Shown here: in pieces, positions 9,510-18,448 of the stretch
Position numbering within the stretch: the first letter of the stretch is position 1
Layout: every line of letters begins with the position of its first letter
From: Conidiobolus incongruus B7586
Taxonomy: Eukaryota > Entomophthoromycota > Entomophthoromycetes > Entomophthorales > Conidiobolaceae
Direction of reading: 5' to 3'
DNA length: 18,448 bases
Assembly (NCBI GenBank): GCA_000697335.1
Contig: JNEM01014247.1
Coordinates: 1 to 18,448, forward strand
The notes under the pieces: generated by a model
What the model saw: the letters and a program-made list of their open reading frames with translations, nothing else
Told to the model about the DNA's origin: nothing
Database searches by the model: none
Program-made: the position numbers and the translations under genes

Positions 9510-10384
9510 TATTCGATCTTGTTATGCAACCGTCCTAATCATTGATTTGCATTTTTCTTATCTTAGTTTTTACATACCGATCATATATCTTGTTATTTTT
9601 CTTAAAAGTTATTTAATTTAATATTCTTTCTAATATTCATTATTCATACCAGTTTTTTAATGATTATATATTTGTAATTATTATTATATTTATTTTAATT
9701 CATATATCAATATATTGTAACTTAATTATCATATATATTTATTAAAGATTAATTTTGAACCAGTTTATTTGAGTAATAGAGCTAGATAAAATACTTATAA
9801 TATATTTTTATTAATGACCAACGATTAAATTGAAATAATATCCAATATTAATTATGAGTATAGATGAATATATTTGTATTGATGATAATTGATAAATTTG
9901 AAATTATATTTGAATAACTATTGATTGAATTTTATTAAATAATTGAAATTAAAAATTAAAATATTTCACTGTATATAATAACCATAGGATGAAACTGATA
10001 AAATAAAATAAATATATAAAATAATAAGGATTAAATTAAATAAAATAGAACACGAAATGAACTAAGGTAAGTTAAACCATTTAAACTTAAATTAATGGTT
10101 GTCGTCATCTGGTTCAATAGATATTTTAAATTAAAATTAACTAAATTAACTTTTTCAAACATTAAATGAAATTTCCTTATTCATAGTAATATTAAATATT
10201 TTAATTTTATTAAGTTCTCCCCTTTCCATACTCCCCCATGTTACCATTTTCTTTTCTTCTTTTAGTTAAAATAACTATTTGCGTTATACTCCTGATTAAA
10301 TTAAGGAGTGAATCAATTCAACGTATTTGATGATGTTTTTATACCCAATAATCTATGAAATTCTAACATTATAATAGTATCAAG
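9510..10384. other. AT-rich spacer upstream of the first TspO gene
   Basis: No gene is seen. A pyrimidine-rich stretch with CCCCT at 10219-10223 lies about 310 bases before the TspO start and looks like the AGGGG/CCCCT stress-element core, but one copy can occur by chance. Confidence 0.4.
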
Positions 10385-10392
10385 TATATAAA
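10385..10392 (+). promoter_or_regulatory. TATA box of the first TspO gene
   Basis: TATATAAA lies 138 bases before the ATG at 10530. A possible short leader intron, GTAATT... at 10447 to ...TTAACAG at 10491 (45 bases), would fall between them. It has GT-AG ends and a pyrimidine-rich 3' part, but only transcript data could confirm it. Confidence 0.45.
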
Positions 10393-10529
10393 CAACTAAG
10401 CTGTTCTATTGATTAAAGTTTATCATAACATTTTATTACTCATCAGGTAATTCAATTTTACGTTTCAACTCGATTGTTATTTCTTTAACAGAGCGTATAC
10501 ATAGTATTCACATCTAGCATTCCACAAAA

Positions 10530-11117
10530 ATGAGCCAAACTGAATTATTCAAAATCGCTGCATGCTGTAGTATTCCTTGCATTTTGGGGTATTTGGGATC
10601 TGCTCCAGTGCGCAAGAACTATGAAAAGTACCATAAAGAGATTCATCATCCTTGGTTTGAACCTAGCCCTAGCGTATTCCGTCCCATTTGGACTGGTCTA
10701 TTTTTGACCTTTGGTTTCGCTAGTTACTTAGTCACCTTCCAGCCTGAAACTGATGTAGCACCCAATCGTGCTCTCTTTTACTATGGATCCTGCTTGATTC
10801 TCCAGACTTATGCTCCTTATCTCATGTTCAACAGAAAATTATTAGCTTCCCTCTTTATCATGGCCTTCCAATGGCTTTTCGTCACGATTACTATTTTCGA
10901 ATTCGGTTTAATTAACTTTGATGCTGCCCTCTTGACCATTCCATACTTACTCTGGACCGTATATTCTGGCTATCTTAACAAAGTATTGTGGCGTATGAAC
11001 CAAGATCGCGATCTCTCTATCTGGCAATTGGAGGCTGAAGGCAGATATGGCAATTTTGTCAAACCCAAAAACACTGCCGAAAACAACAATACTCAAGAAG
11101 CTGAACAGACTAACTAA
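10530..11117 (+). CDS. TspO/MBR family membrane protein (copy 1)
   Basis: The protein has 195 residues with five predicted membrane helices at about 6-25, 50-70, 81-101, 103-124 and 131-153, the TspO/MBR (translocator protein, peripheral benzodiazepine receptor) layout. Family marks are FEPSPSVFRPIW entering helix 2, GFASYLV, FEF ending helix 4, and PYLLW followed by LNKVLWRMN at the end of helix 5. Known members bind porphyrins and sterols and sit in the mitochondrial outer membrane of animals, the secretory pathway of plants, or the outer membrane of bacteria; several are stress-induced. The location here is unknown. The C-terminal 20 residues are a polar N/T/E/Q tail. The ATG follows ACAAAA, and coding GC is clearly above the flanks. 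It is convergent with a second TspO at 12406-12966, with about 27% identity by eye. Confidence 0.88.
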   Translation: MSQTELFKIAACCSIPCILGYLGSAPVRKNYEKYHKEIHHPWFEPSPSVFRPIWTGLFLTFGFASYLVTFQPETDVAPNRALFYYGSCLILQTYAPYLMFNRKLLASLFIMAFQWLFVTITIFEFGLINFDAALLTIPYLLWTVYSGYLNKVLWRMNQDRDLSIWQLEAEGRYGNFVKPKNTAENNNTQEAEQTN

Positions 11118-12405
11118 ACTCTATCCTTATTCTAACCCCAAGAAACGATGCATTCAATTGACTTAATCTTTATTCTATTATGATACTATCATATTTCTCA
11201 CTCAACATTATCATCTCAATGATATATTTGATAGGAATATCAATCAAATTTATATTATAAAGTTGATTTTGAATAAAAAAACCACTTTGAGATGATAAAA
11301 AAATTTGTTTATTTAAAATAACCAATTATAAAACAAATATTTATAAGAACCATTAAGAAGATCCTTAAATGATCTTAAAATCGAGAATCAGTTCTTAAAA
11401 AGATTAAAATTATGGTTCTAATAAACTTTTTTTTTAATTTTAATATAATTAGCACCATAATTTTGAATATATAATTTGATAAATCAATTAAAAAAATAAT
11501 ATTACTTTTTTTGTATAAAAATTTTATTAAATTTTCATTGAAACATTTAATTGAATACCTATATTCATCTTTTATGTGAATAAAATTTTAGTTTATGCTG
11601 AAACATAAAGTAATATTTAGTTAATAATTCTAAATAATGTATATATATATATATATATATAATTATTTATTTACATTATTAAAAATTTTCTATTATTTGG
11701 TAAAAATTATAACTTTTATTAATTATTACTAATTTTAATTAAAGTAAATATTAATTTATTATTTTATTATTTTATTATTTAATAATAATTATATTTTAAA
11801 ATTTTAATATTTCCTAGTTAATTATTATATATGATTTTATATTATTGTTAATATTTCAATAATATTATTAAATATTAAATTTAAATAATCTCTTAGATAT
11901 AATTGATTATTTAAATAAATATGATCAATTTATTTTGAATTTCCATAATATTTTTATTATCAAATATATCTTTTTTGGGCCCGGATTTTGATAATTATGT
12001 CACATTTTTTGGGCTAGTATATATACTATGTTCTAGATAATTTTGAAAGTGGGTTTTTTTCAAATTGATTAATTGGTCTTAAGTATTTCCTATTTGGATG
12101 TGAAATATAGGATACAAAAGTTCTTTTCCCCAATTCTAAACTTAGGCACTTTGTTTGTTAATATCTAATAATCTAAAAGTTTAATTGTCTATTTTTGTAA
12201 AGAAATATTGTGTGCTTTTTAATTGTCAATCAATTATATATATATATTCAAAAGAATAATTAATACGGTAAAATCAATAAAATTTGAGATAAAACTTATG
12301 CTAATAAGTTTATTATCATTGATACATGAAGAAAATTCACATAATCGTGCTGGTTTTTTGTGTAAAGAATAATGAATGATGAGAATAGAATAATACAATC
12401 AACTT
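11118..12405. other. spacer between the convergent TspO genes
   Basis: This AT-rich region holds the 3' ends of both TspO genes. It includes an (AT)n run at 11640-11661 and A/T-rich triplet-like repeats around 11755-11790. A slightly more GC-rich patch at about 11975-12165 includes TTTTTTGGGCCCGGA; its origin is unclear and no coding frame is evident. Confidence 0.5.
11640..11661. repeat. (TA)n microsatellite
   Basis: An uninterrupted run of about 11 TA units lies in the spacer between the convergent TspO genes. Similar runs occur at 13498-13524, 14525-14553 and 16249-16269. Confidence 0.9.
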
Positions 12406-12966
12406 TTAGTTGATCTTGGATGCCTTGTTAACTAAAGTTTTGTGGAAATGGAAGGTGGTGTCCTTTTCCAAATTCAATCTCCAGAGGTTCTTGGTCAGTA
12501 ATCCGAGCCACAATAACCAGCCCAAGTATGGAACTAAGAGATATCCAGCCTCTGGTTTGATATTGTAGAATTCAAACGCGGTAATTCCAACTAAACAAGC
12601 ATTTGTGAATACAATAACGAGGGCCAAGAAAATCTTTCTTTCCTTAAATAACAAGTTACAGAAGAGAAGGGCAAAGACGAATTGGAGAAGGTAGTAGAAG
12701 AATGGACGGGTGGTGCTAATGTTCTGGTCTCTGCCAGTTTTATAGACGAGGAAAGATGCATAACCAATAGTGGTAAAGACAGCAGCCCAAGCAGGACGAT
12801 AAATGCTACGTCCAGGTTCGAAAGAAGCATGCTTCAGTTCTTTGAAGTGACGTTCACTGTGAGCGCGGGCGGGAGCAGCAGCGAAGAAACCTAAGCCCAT
12901 AGGGACACCAATGGCCCAGGCAAGACGAAATCCGTCAATAATACTTTTAACATCAACAGAAGACAT
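12406..12966 (-). CDS. TspO/MBR family membrane protein (copy 2)
   Basis: The protein has 186 residues with helices at about 13-33, 56-75, 88-108, 110-130 and 139-163, again the five-helix TspO/MBR fold. It shares with copy 1 the pattern FEPGRSIYRPAW, GYASFLV, FYY at helix 3, FEF, PYLGW and LWRLN near the end of helix 5. The paralogs are otherwise highly diverged, so the duplication is old or the two came together separately. Ends differ: copy 2 has a longer N-terminal segment (MSSVDVKSIIDGF) and a basic C-terminus (KASKIN) in place of copy 1's acidic/polar tail, which may mean different localisation. The expected role is porphyrin/sterol-binding membrane protein; the true ligand is unknown. 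CCCCT-type motifs cluster 133-170 bases upstream. Confidence 0.88.
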   Translation of the reverse strand: MSSVDVKSIIDGFRLAWAIGVPMGLGFFAAAPARAHSERHFKELKHASFEPGRSIYRPAWAAVFTTIGYASFLVYKTGRDQNISTTRPFFYYLLQFVFALLFCNLLFKERKIFLALVIVFTNACLVGITAFEFYNIKPEAGYLLVPYLGWLLWLGLLTKNLWRLNLEKDTTFHFHKTLVNKASKIN

Positions 12967-13098
12967 TTTTTAATAAATCACTTTTTGATACTCTGAATAC
13001 AATGACAAATTAGATTTTAGATAAATTTACTCTTTATATTGATTTTTTGAGATAATAATACGATCAATGAATTTATATTTTGATTTTTTAATCATTCT

Positions 13099-13136
13099 CC
13101 CCTCCCCTACGATTTAATATTGAACCAATTGCCCCT
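13099..13136 (-). promoter_or_regulatory. cluster of AGGGG/CCCCT motifs upstream of TspO copy 2
   Basis: CCCCT occurs three times on the plus strand (13099-13103, 13104-13108, 13132-13136), which reads AGGGG in the direction of the minus-strand TspO gene. In such AT-rich DNA three copies within 40 bases stand out. AGGGG is the core of the yeast stress response element bound by Msn2/Msn4. Whether this organism has an equivalent factor is unknown. Confidence 0.4.
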
Positions 13137-13650
13137 GGTTTTATCACGTATTGAATAAATAGGAGAATACCATTAATAAACTCCTTAACAGAAAGAAATT
13201 ACCTTTAATATTTGATAACACCTTAATCCAAAGCAATCAAACCAAACCTAATCAGATCGTAAATTTTACTCCAATAAATATTAAAACTTTAATTTATACA
13301 TTGATCAGTAACTCTCAATATATTGTTATTTACCCAATTTAGTTAAAGAATAATAAAAACCATTAAAATTATTTAATTTCTGATAAAATAGGAGAATATT
13401 AAGAACTTTAAAAAAACATTTTATTTTAAATATCTCATTACTTTTAGTTAATATATATCTACGTCATTAAATTTTTATTTAAATGTTTTATTTAATGATA
13501 TATATATATATATATATATATATAATAGAATTTAAACAAAAATAAAGTAGTTTGATTTTTTAATATATATTTGATAAATTATTGATTGAAATAAATTTAT
13601 AATAAAAAACAATAATAATACTTATTTTTTTTAAAAAGAAAATTAAAAAT

Positions 13651-13673
13651 TTCAAATTCAAATTCAAATTCAA
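13651..13673. repeat. TTCAAA hexamer array
   Basis: Nearly four tandem copies of TTCAAA are followed by degenerate ATATCAAA/ATTAAA variants up to about 13695. It is a short array probably of slippage origin. Confidence 0.8.
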
Positions 13674-14521
13674 TATCAAATATTAAATATCAAATTAAAT
13701 TGTATTTAATTATTTGAATTATATAAAATAATATTAAATTAATCAATAATAATAATTTTATTTATTACAAAATAGAGAACATTTAAAAATTTATTATTAA
13801 TTTTTTTTAAATTAATAGAATTTTGAAAATCATATTTTAATAATACTAAAATATATTATTATTATTATTTTATTTTCATTATATCAATATTATTTTTAAA
13901 TTGATATTATTATCATTTTAATAATTTATTATTGTATCAGACATTATATATATTTCATTTTAATTAATAATTAGATCTATTTTATTTAAAATTCAAATAA
14001 TATGATTTCAACTCAAAATGTAAAACTACTATATACCAAAAAATATAATGAGGTTATTTAGATAATATTCGATAGTTATAATATACTATCTATTTAAAAT
14101 ATTTAATATATATTAATTTAACTGTTTTGAACTATCTTTTATCAATATTCTGTAATAGGATAATCTGAATTGGAATTGAATTTGACTATGTAGAAATGTA
14201 ATACTATTAAACATTTTACTAGAGTATTAAGCTATTTGTAATTTTTAATAGTGGGTTATTCTAACACTCATTTATAATATTAAATCAATGTAATATCAAA
14301 TTAATATTAATGATTTTTACTCCACATAAAAGATTTTTTCTCAATTATAATATTGATAAAACAGTCACTTAAAATATTTACATAACTATATATAATAATA
14401 ACAGGTAATTTGAATTAATTAAAATAGCATTAATTGAAGGAATAGTGGAGTAATAAGATAATCTTCAAGATATTTTGATTTAATTGATAAATTTTGAAAT
14501 AAATCACTTTTTCATAATTAA

Positions 14522-14524
<3 letters not shown>

Positions 14525-14553
<29 letters not shown>
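14525..14553. repeat. (TA)n microsatellite
   Basis: This uninterrupted TA run of 29 bases is the longest in the window. Confidence 0.9.
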
Positions 14554-14557
<4 letters not shown>

Positions 14558-15500
14558 GGATTCTATTTTTCAAAATAAATAATATTTATATAATTATATA
14601 ATTGATAGTTTAATTATTTGATCAAGAGGTTTAATTTTATTATTTTAAATTTATAAATTAATATGAGGTATTTCATCATTATAAGAGTTTAAATTAATAA
14701 AATTTTATTTGGTTCACTATTGATTATATGAGATAAAAATAATTTAATAATTATTTAATATTGAAGCTATTCATTAATATAAATGCACGTTCTAAACATT
14801 ATAGAATTAGGAATATATTATATGTAAAAATAATTTAACAAATATTAAAATTTGATTTTAAAGATTAGAAAAATATCATGTACTTAATTTTGAGCGTTAT
14901 AGAATACAAAAATTATAAATATCGAGCAATTTTATTTGAATTTACCTTATATCTTAGAACAACGTATTTATTTATAGAATTTATTAATATGTTTTTTACC
15001 TTATTGTTGGTCTACAATTTTTTTTGAAATTTTGAATACTTGAAATTAACTACAATTTATACTAGTCAAACATAAGATAATATAGATATTTAATGGTTAA
15101 TATATATTTAAATAAACAAGAAAAATTATAATATTCTCTTATATGAACTACATTTATAAACTCTATCTATCAAAGTCTCATAAATATCATTTATTCTTTT
15201 AATATATCGTTTAAAAATACTAAAAACACCAGTATTTTAATATAATATTAAAATTATATTATTCAAAATGAGAATTTGATTAATTTATATAAATAATATT
15301 AATGAAAATATTTTATATTATATACTTTTATATATCTAATATAATTTATATTAAGATAAGAAATCTATGAATTATATTATACAATTTACAAAACTCTGAT
15401 ATATTTTATTAATATATAATATAAATCTTAAGTGAATGTATTAATAATAATGAATTTAATGGAATCCAAAATGAAAGCAGAAAATATCATATTCACAATC

Positions 15501-15551
15501 ATTCGGTGCATCAAAAATTTAATTCAAAATTTGGAGCATCTTTATCTCCGA
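15501..15551 (+). promoter_or_regulatory. conserved promoter block of the first Hsp20 gene
   Basis: This 51-base block matches 17455-17504 upstream of the second Hsp20 gene. It contains two copies of a 12-base motif, ATTCGGTGCATC at 15501 and ATTTGGAGCATC at 15529, spaced 28 bases, then TTTATCTCCGA. Sequence outside the block is much less alike, which suggests selection on the block. Canonical heat shock elements (GAA-nn-TTC arrays) are not seen between here and the ATG. Confidence 0.6.
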
Positions 15552-15590
15552 AAATAATTCAGTTGACAAAATTGGAAATTGGATTATTGG

Positions 15591-15598
15591 TATATAAA
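15591..15598 (+). promoter_or_regulatory. TATA box of the first Hsp20 gene
   Basis: TATATAAA lies 76 bases before the ATG at 15667 and about 40 bases downstream of the conserved promoter block, matching the arrangement at the second Hsp20 gene. Confidence 0.65.
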
Positions 15599-15666
15599 TT
15601 CAAGAAAATTGATGAAATTAAAAAATCAAAATTAATTAATATCAAGTCTATTATATTTATATTATA

Positions 15667-16158
15667 ATGAACTACAGAAGAGCTTTTCTTGAACACGCTC
15701 ACCAAATCAGTCGCAATGCCTTATCTCGCCTCACTAGAGGTGCTGGTGCTTCCAACTTTTTCGAAAAGGAGCTCAAGTATGTGATTCAAACCCAAGTTCC
15801 TGGCTTCTCTAAAGAGGAAATTCGAGTTAGATTTCATCCTGAGCAACAGACACTAACTATTTCTGGTCGTCCCAACTACAAAAAACTAAAGGAGGAGCAT
15901 CCAGAACTATTTGAAGCTTTCAATCATGGTTATGATATTCACAACTTTACTCATGGCTCCGAGTTCTGGCATCAGAGTGATAAGTTAGTATTTTTAAATG
16001 AAGCTCTTCCCCAGCCTTTTGAAAGAACCTTCGAGTTCCCTACAAAAATCACTCCCGATAACATTGAAGTCAACCTCAATAAGGGGATTTTGAACGTTCA
16101 CGTTCCTAAGCATGGCGAAGGCAACTGGCCTAAAAATATTGAAATTAAGGAATTATAA
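15667..16158 (+). CDS. small heat shock protein, Hsp20/alpha-crystallin family (copy 1)
   Basis: The protein has 163 residues. After a short N-terminal arm (1-33, containing EHAHQISRNAL) an alpha-crystallin domain spans about 36-148, starting YVIQTQVPGFSKEEIRV, continuing QQTLTISGRP, and ending with the family signature NLNKGILNVHVPK. Between the early and late strands lies an extended, aromatic- and histidine-rich segment (71-115) of the type seen in fungal Hsp20 proteins. The C-terminus carries the oligomerisation motif I-x-I as I158-E-I160. Members are ATP-independent holdases that bind unfolding proteins, usually in the cytosol. The closest relative is the co-directional copy at 17608-18099: 145 of 163 residues match, with 11 of the 18 differences in the first 23 residues. 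Single exon; TATA box 76 bases upstream. Confidence 0.93.
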   Translation: MNYRRAFLEHAHQISRNALSRLTRGAGASNFFEKELKYVIQTQVPGFSKEEIRVRFHPEQQTLTISGRPNYKKLKEEHPELFEAFNHGYDIHNFTHGSEFWHQSDKLVFLNEALPQPFERTFEFPTKITPDNIEVNLNKGILNVHVPKHGEGNWPKNIEIKEL

Positions 16159-16307
16159 TAAATTATTAATTAAAATTTAAAAACCATGTAAAAAGCAGTT
16201 GCTTAATATTATTAATATACCTAGATTATTGAATTATATTCATATTTAATATATATATATATATATATTGTATTTATGTATTTCAAGATTATTGGCATTA
16301 GATTTTT

Positions 16308-16756
16308 TTATTGAAAATATAGATATTTATTTTTATTTGGTTCAGTGATAAAATTAAGATCTGACCAGGTTTTAAACCAATCAATTTTATCTTTAAATTT
16401 ACTTTTCCCTACTTCAATTTCGATAACATTTTTAGGTTTGTCTTGTTTATGAAGAATTACAGAAATGGATGAGCCTGGGGTGAATCCTTCAACACTGTGG
16501 GCGAATACAACATCCCCTTCATTAAATTGTAGACTTGTCCGTTTTTGAAAGCGAGTGGAAGTACAACTTCCTTGTTGAGGTCGATATGGTGAATTCTGGC
16601 AAATAATCCATCTATAATCACTTGACGTACGAGATACCTTAGCTGCATGGTTGCATGTTCAAGTGAAGAACCGTTGCCATAGTTGAAATGAGTTACAATT
16701 ATTTAAGGTTGGCTACGATTCAAGTAGTCTTTGGCGATATTTAGAATTTTATTCAT
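16308..16756 (-). pseudogene. unrecognised gene or pseudogene between the Hsp20 genes
   Basis: On the minus strand an ATG at 16756 opens with MNKILNIAKDYLNRSQP, an amphipathic-looking helix, and a stop follows. Coding character resumes in that frame (NYGNGSSLEHAT... to ...LPLAFKNGQVYN, ending at 16457), then appears in another frame (FNEGDVVFAHSVEGFTPG... down to a stop at 16308). Codons before about 16530 in the first frame and after it in the second are GC-rich at third positions like the live genes here, suggesting a gene broken by about two lesions. A rival reading is a live two-exon gene: exons 16717-16756 and 16308-16642 with a 74-base GT-AG intron give a continuous 124-residue frame. 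The donor GTAGCC is poor, so I favour the pseudogene. The C-terminal part looks like beta strands plus a basic tail. No family recognised. Confidence 0.5.
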
Positions 16757-17454
16757 TTCATTATTGAAGAAGTTTTTGATTTAATTGATTTTTGAATGTT
16801 TACACTTAGCATGAATGAGTTAGTACTAAAAATATTTTTACAGTGCCTTTCTTATTAAAATTATAAACTTGTTACAATACTGAAATGAGTATCAAATTTT
16901 CAATCTTTATTTTTTGGTAAATATTTCATATAGAAAAGAATTAAAGATTTTCATTATTTTTTTAATTATTATTTATTAATAAATTATTACATTATCCTAA
17001 TCTGAATGACAGCTATATAATATATGGTTAACAATTGTTTAATAAATATAAATTGTTATTATATTTCAATATTTTTATCAATTCTGTATCTATGATAAAT
17101 ATTTAATTGATCTAGAACCCTGTTATAATGTGTTAAATTAAGTCTTTTGCAAATATTCATAATAAAGACACAATTATTTTGAAATCTTACATAATATTCC
17201 ATTTATATTAATATCAAGTTTAGCCCATATATGGTTGGCCTTGACCCAATCCAAATAAAAATTATATTCATTACTAATAACCAAAATGATTTAACAATGT
17301 TTGAATATTTCTCAAAAGTGATATTGTGTTATTAGAAATTGATTGTTAAAGATTATCAGTTATAATTTAAGAACAGCATATATTTTTATAATTGATTTAC
17401 TAAATTAGTAGTGGATGTAAATTTCTTCAAATCAAAGAGCAAATCTTCATTAAT
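16757..17454. other. spacer upstream of the second Hsp20 gene
   Basis: This is AT-rich with no gene seen. A slightly more complex patch near 17215-17260 has no coding frame that I trust. Confidence 0.5.
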
Positions 17455-17504
17455 ATTCGGAACATCAAAAATAAAATTAAATTTTGGATCATCTTTATCA
17501 CCGA
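17455..17504 (+). promoter_or_regulatory. conserved promoter block of the second Hsp20 gene
   Basis: This is the partner of 15501-15551. It again has two motif copies, ATTCGGAACATC at 17455 and TTTTGGATCATC at 17482 (spacing 27 bases), followed by TTTATCACCGA. The shared consensus is TTYGGNNCATC twice, then a CCGA end. The distance to the TATA box is 35 bases, close to copy 1. Confidence 0.6.
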
Positions 17505-17538
17505 TCTTAATTCATTAGTTGGGGAATTCAATCAAGCG

Positions 17539-17546
17539 TATATAAA
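17539..17546 (+). promoter_or_regulatory. TATA box of the second Hsp20 gene
   Basis: TATATAAA lies 69 bases before the ATG at 17608, positioned as in the first Hsp20 gene. Confidence 0.65.
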
Positions 17547-17607
17547 CCCAAGTTCATCAATCTAAACCATCAAATTCGATTAAGTTACTAACTCTAAATA
17601 ATTTAAA

Positions 17608-18099
17608 ATGTTCTGCAGAAAAACTATCTTTGAACACGCTAATCAAATTAGTCGCTCTGCTTTTTCCATTTTCACAAGAGGTGCTGGTGCTTCCAACTTT
17701 TTTGAAAAAGAGCTCAAGTATGTGATTCAAACCCAAGTTCCTGGCTTCTCTAAGGAAGAAATTCGAGTTAAATTCCATCCTGAACAACAGACACTCACTA
17801 TTTCTGGCCGTCCCAACTATACTAAGTTGAAGGAGGAGCATCCAGAATTATTTGAAACTTTCAATCATGGTTATGATATTCACAACTTCACCCATGGTTC
17901 CGAGTTCTGGCACCAAAGCGACAAGTTAGTATTTTTAAATGAAGCTTTACCTCAGCCTTTCGAAAGATCTTTCCAATTCCCTACAAAGATTACACCTGAT
18001 AATATAGAAGTCAATCTCAATAAGGGAATTTTGAATATTCACATTCCAAAACATGGAGAAGGAAATTGGCCAAAAAATATTGAAATTAAAGAATTGTAA
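17608..18099 (+). CDS. small heat shock protein, Hsp20/alpha-crystallin family (copy 2)
   Basis: The protein has 163 residues, collinear with copy 1 and without indels. The alpha-crystallin domain (about 36-148) ends NLNKGILNIHIPK, and the C-terminal I-x-I motif is I158-E-I160. The N-terminal arm differs sharply (MFCRKTIFEHANQISRSAFSIF): 11 of its first 23 residues are changed, against 7 of the remaining 140. In this family the N-terminal arm governs oligomer assembly and substrate choice, so the paralogs may have split roles. DNA identity is uneven: about 4% difference just after the arm, rising to about 15% at the 3' end, which hints at partial gene conversion. Expected role: ATP-independent chaperone, probably cytosolic. 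Confidence 0.93.
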   Translation: MFCRKTIFEHANQISRSAFSIFTRGAGASNFFEKELKYVIQTQVPGFSKEEIRVKFHPEQQTLTISGRPNYTKLKEEHPELFETFNHGYDIHNFTHGSEFWHQSDKLVFLNEALPQPFERSFQFPTKITPDNIEVNLNKGILNIHIPKHGEGNWPKNIEIKEL

Positions 18100-18448
18100 A
18101 TTTAATAAAATTTTAATAAAAAATTATTAAAAATTATTATTTTTTTTTAATTATTTATACAAAAACTAAATAATATTAAAAAATTTTAAAATTAAAATTA
18201 AATATAATTTTTAATATATTATTTATTAAAATGAATAATATAAAATTAATAATCTTTTTTTATTATAAATCACTTTTTATTATATTTTTGGTAAATTTTA
18301 AAAATTATATTATAATCCATATTATTAAAAACTAAAATTCAATATTTTTTTAAATAAATTTAATTTAATTACAAAAAATATCTTAGTTATAAATATATAT
18401 TAAAATTGCTTTAAGCAATTATAATTATTTAGGTTATTATTTAAAAAA
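18100..18448. other. AT-rich 3' flank
   Basis: This is nearly pure A/T sequence after the second Hsp20 stop, with AATAAA-like signals immediately downstream (18104 onward). No gene is seen up to the window edge. Confidence 0.5.

Larger units (their letters stand above)
12967..15500. other. long AT-rich spacer, no gene
   Basis: Apart from the promoter motifs of TspO copy 2, this 2.5 kb holds only AT-rich simple sequence: (TA)n at 13498-13524 and 14525-14553, and a TTCAAA hexamer array at 13651-13673. No open frame with coding character was found on either strand. A slightly more complex patch at 14760-15010 could be an eroded gene, but I cannot place it. Confidence 0.5.

Noticed and set aside
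12591-12894. Frames of 79 codons (minus) and 70 codons (plus) within TspO copy 2
   Set aside because: They are out-of-frame shadows of the TspO coding sequence.
13651-13695. CRISPR-like or regulatory array at the TTCAAA repeats
   Set aside because: There are no spacers, the units are contiguous hexamers, and the context is eukaryotic; it is a simple tandem repeat.
17455-17600. Heat shock element from TTCGGAA and GGAATTC near the second Hsp20 gene
   Set aside because: The GAA/TTC units are spaced 1 and 0 bases rather than 2 and do not form a three-unit array, so they do not meet the consensus.
17557-17841. 94-codon minus-strand frame over the start of Hsp20 copy 2
   Set aside because: It is the antisense shadow of a clear Hsp20 gene and has no independent signal.

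Overview
The window reads as nuclear DNA of a eukaryote with an extremely AT-rich genome and widely spaced, mostly intronless genes. It holds two TspO/MBR membrane proteins, two Hsp20 small heat shock proteins, a secreted cysteine-rich protein with a decayed twin, a decayed F-box-like gene, a nuclear-type tRNA-Ala with a Pol III T-run, and an isolated fossil LTR of Ty3/gypsy type. An early-diverging fungus such as an entomophthoralean (Conidiobolus-like) fits best. That placement is inferred from composition and gene content; no rRNA or housekeeping marker is present to confirm it.

Layout: 1-2040 is an AT desert containing a single CpG. 2601-2930 is a GC-rich solo LTR. 3240-6260 is a tandem duplication with a period of about 1.82 kb. 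Its downstream copy (5823-6260) is an intact secreted protein of two four-cysteine modules. Its upstream copy (3999-4361) keeps only the second module and has lost the signal peptide. A 125-bp block about 730 bp upstream of each start is far better conserved between the copies than the genes. 6660-8039 (minus) is a decayed F-box/leucine-rich-repeat-like gene. 8040-10380 is AT-rich spacer with a divergent tRNA-Ala(AGC) on the minus strand at 9436-9509.

10530-12966 holds two convergent, anciently diverged TspO paralogs, one with a cluster of stress-element-like CCCCT/AGGGG motifs upstream. 12967-15500 is AT-rich spacer with (AT)n tracts. 15501-18099 holds two co-directional small heat shock protein genes that share a conserved promoter block. 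Between them on the minus strand (16308-16756) lies an unrecognised gene or pseudogene.

The live genes are plausibly stress-linked (TspO, Hsp20) or extracellular (cysteine-rich protein), but nothing shows that they form one pathway. The main themes are local gene duplication followed by decay of one copy, and duplicated regulatory blocks. The strongest candidates for something undescribed are the two-module secreted family, the hyperconserved 125-bp block, and the paired promoter motif of the small heat shock genes.
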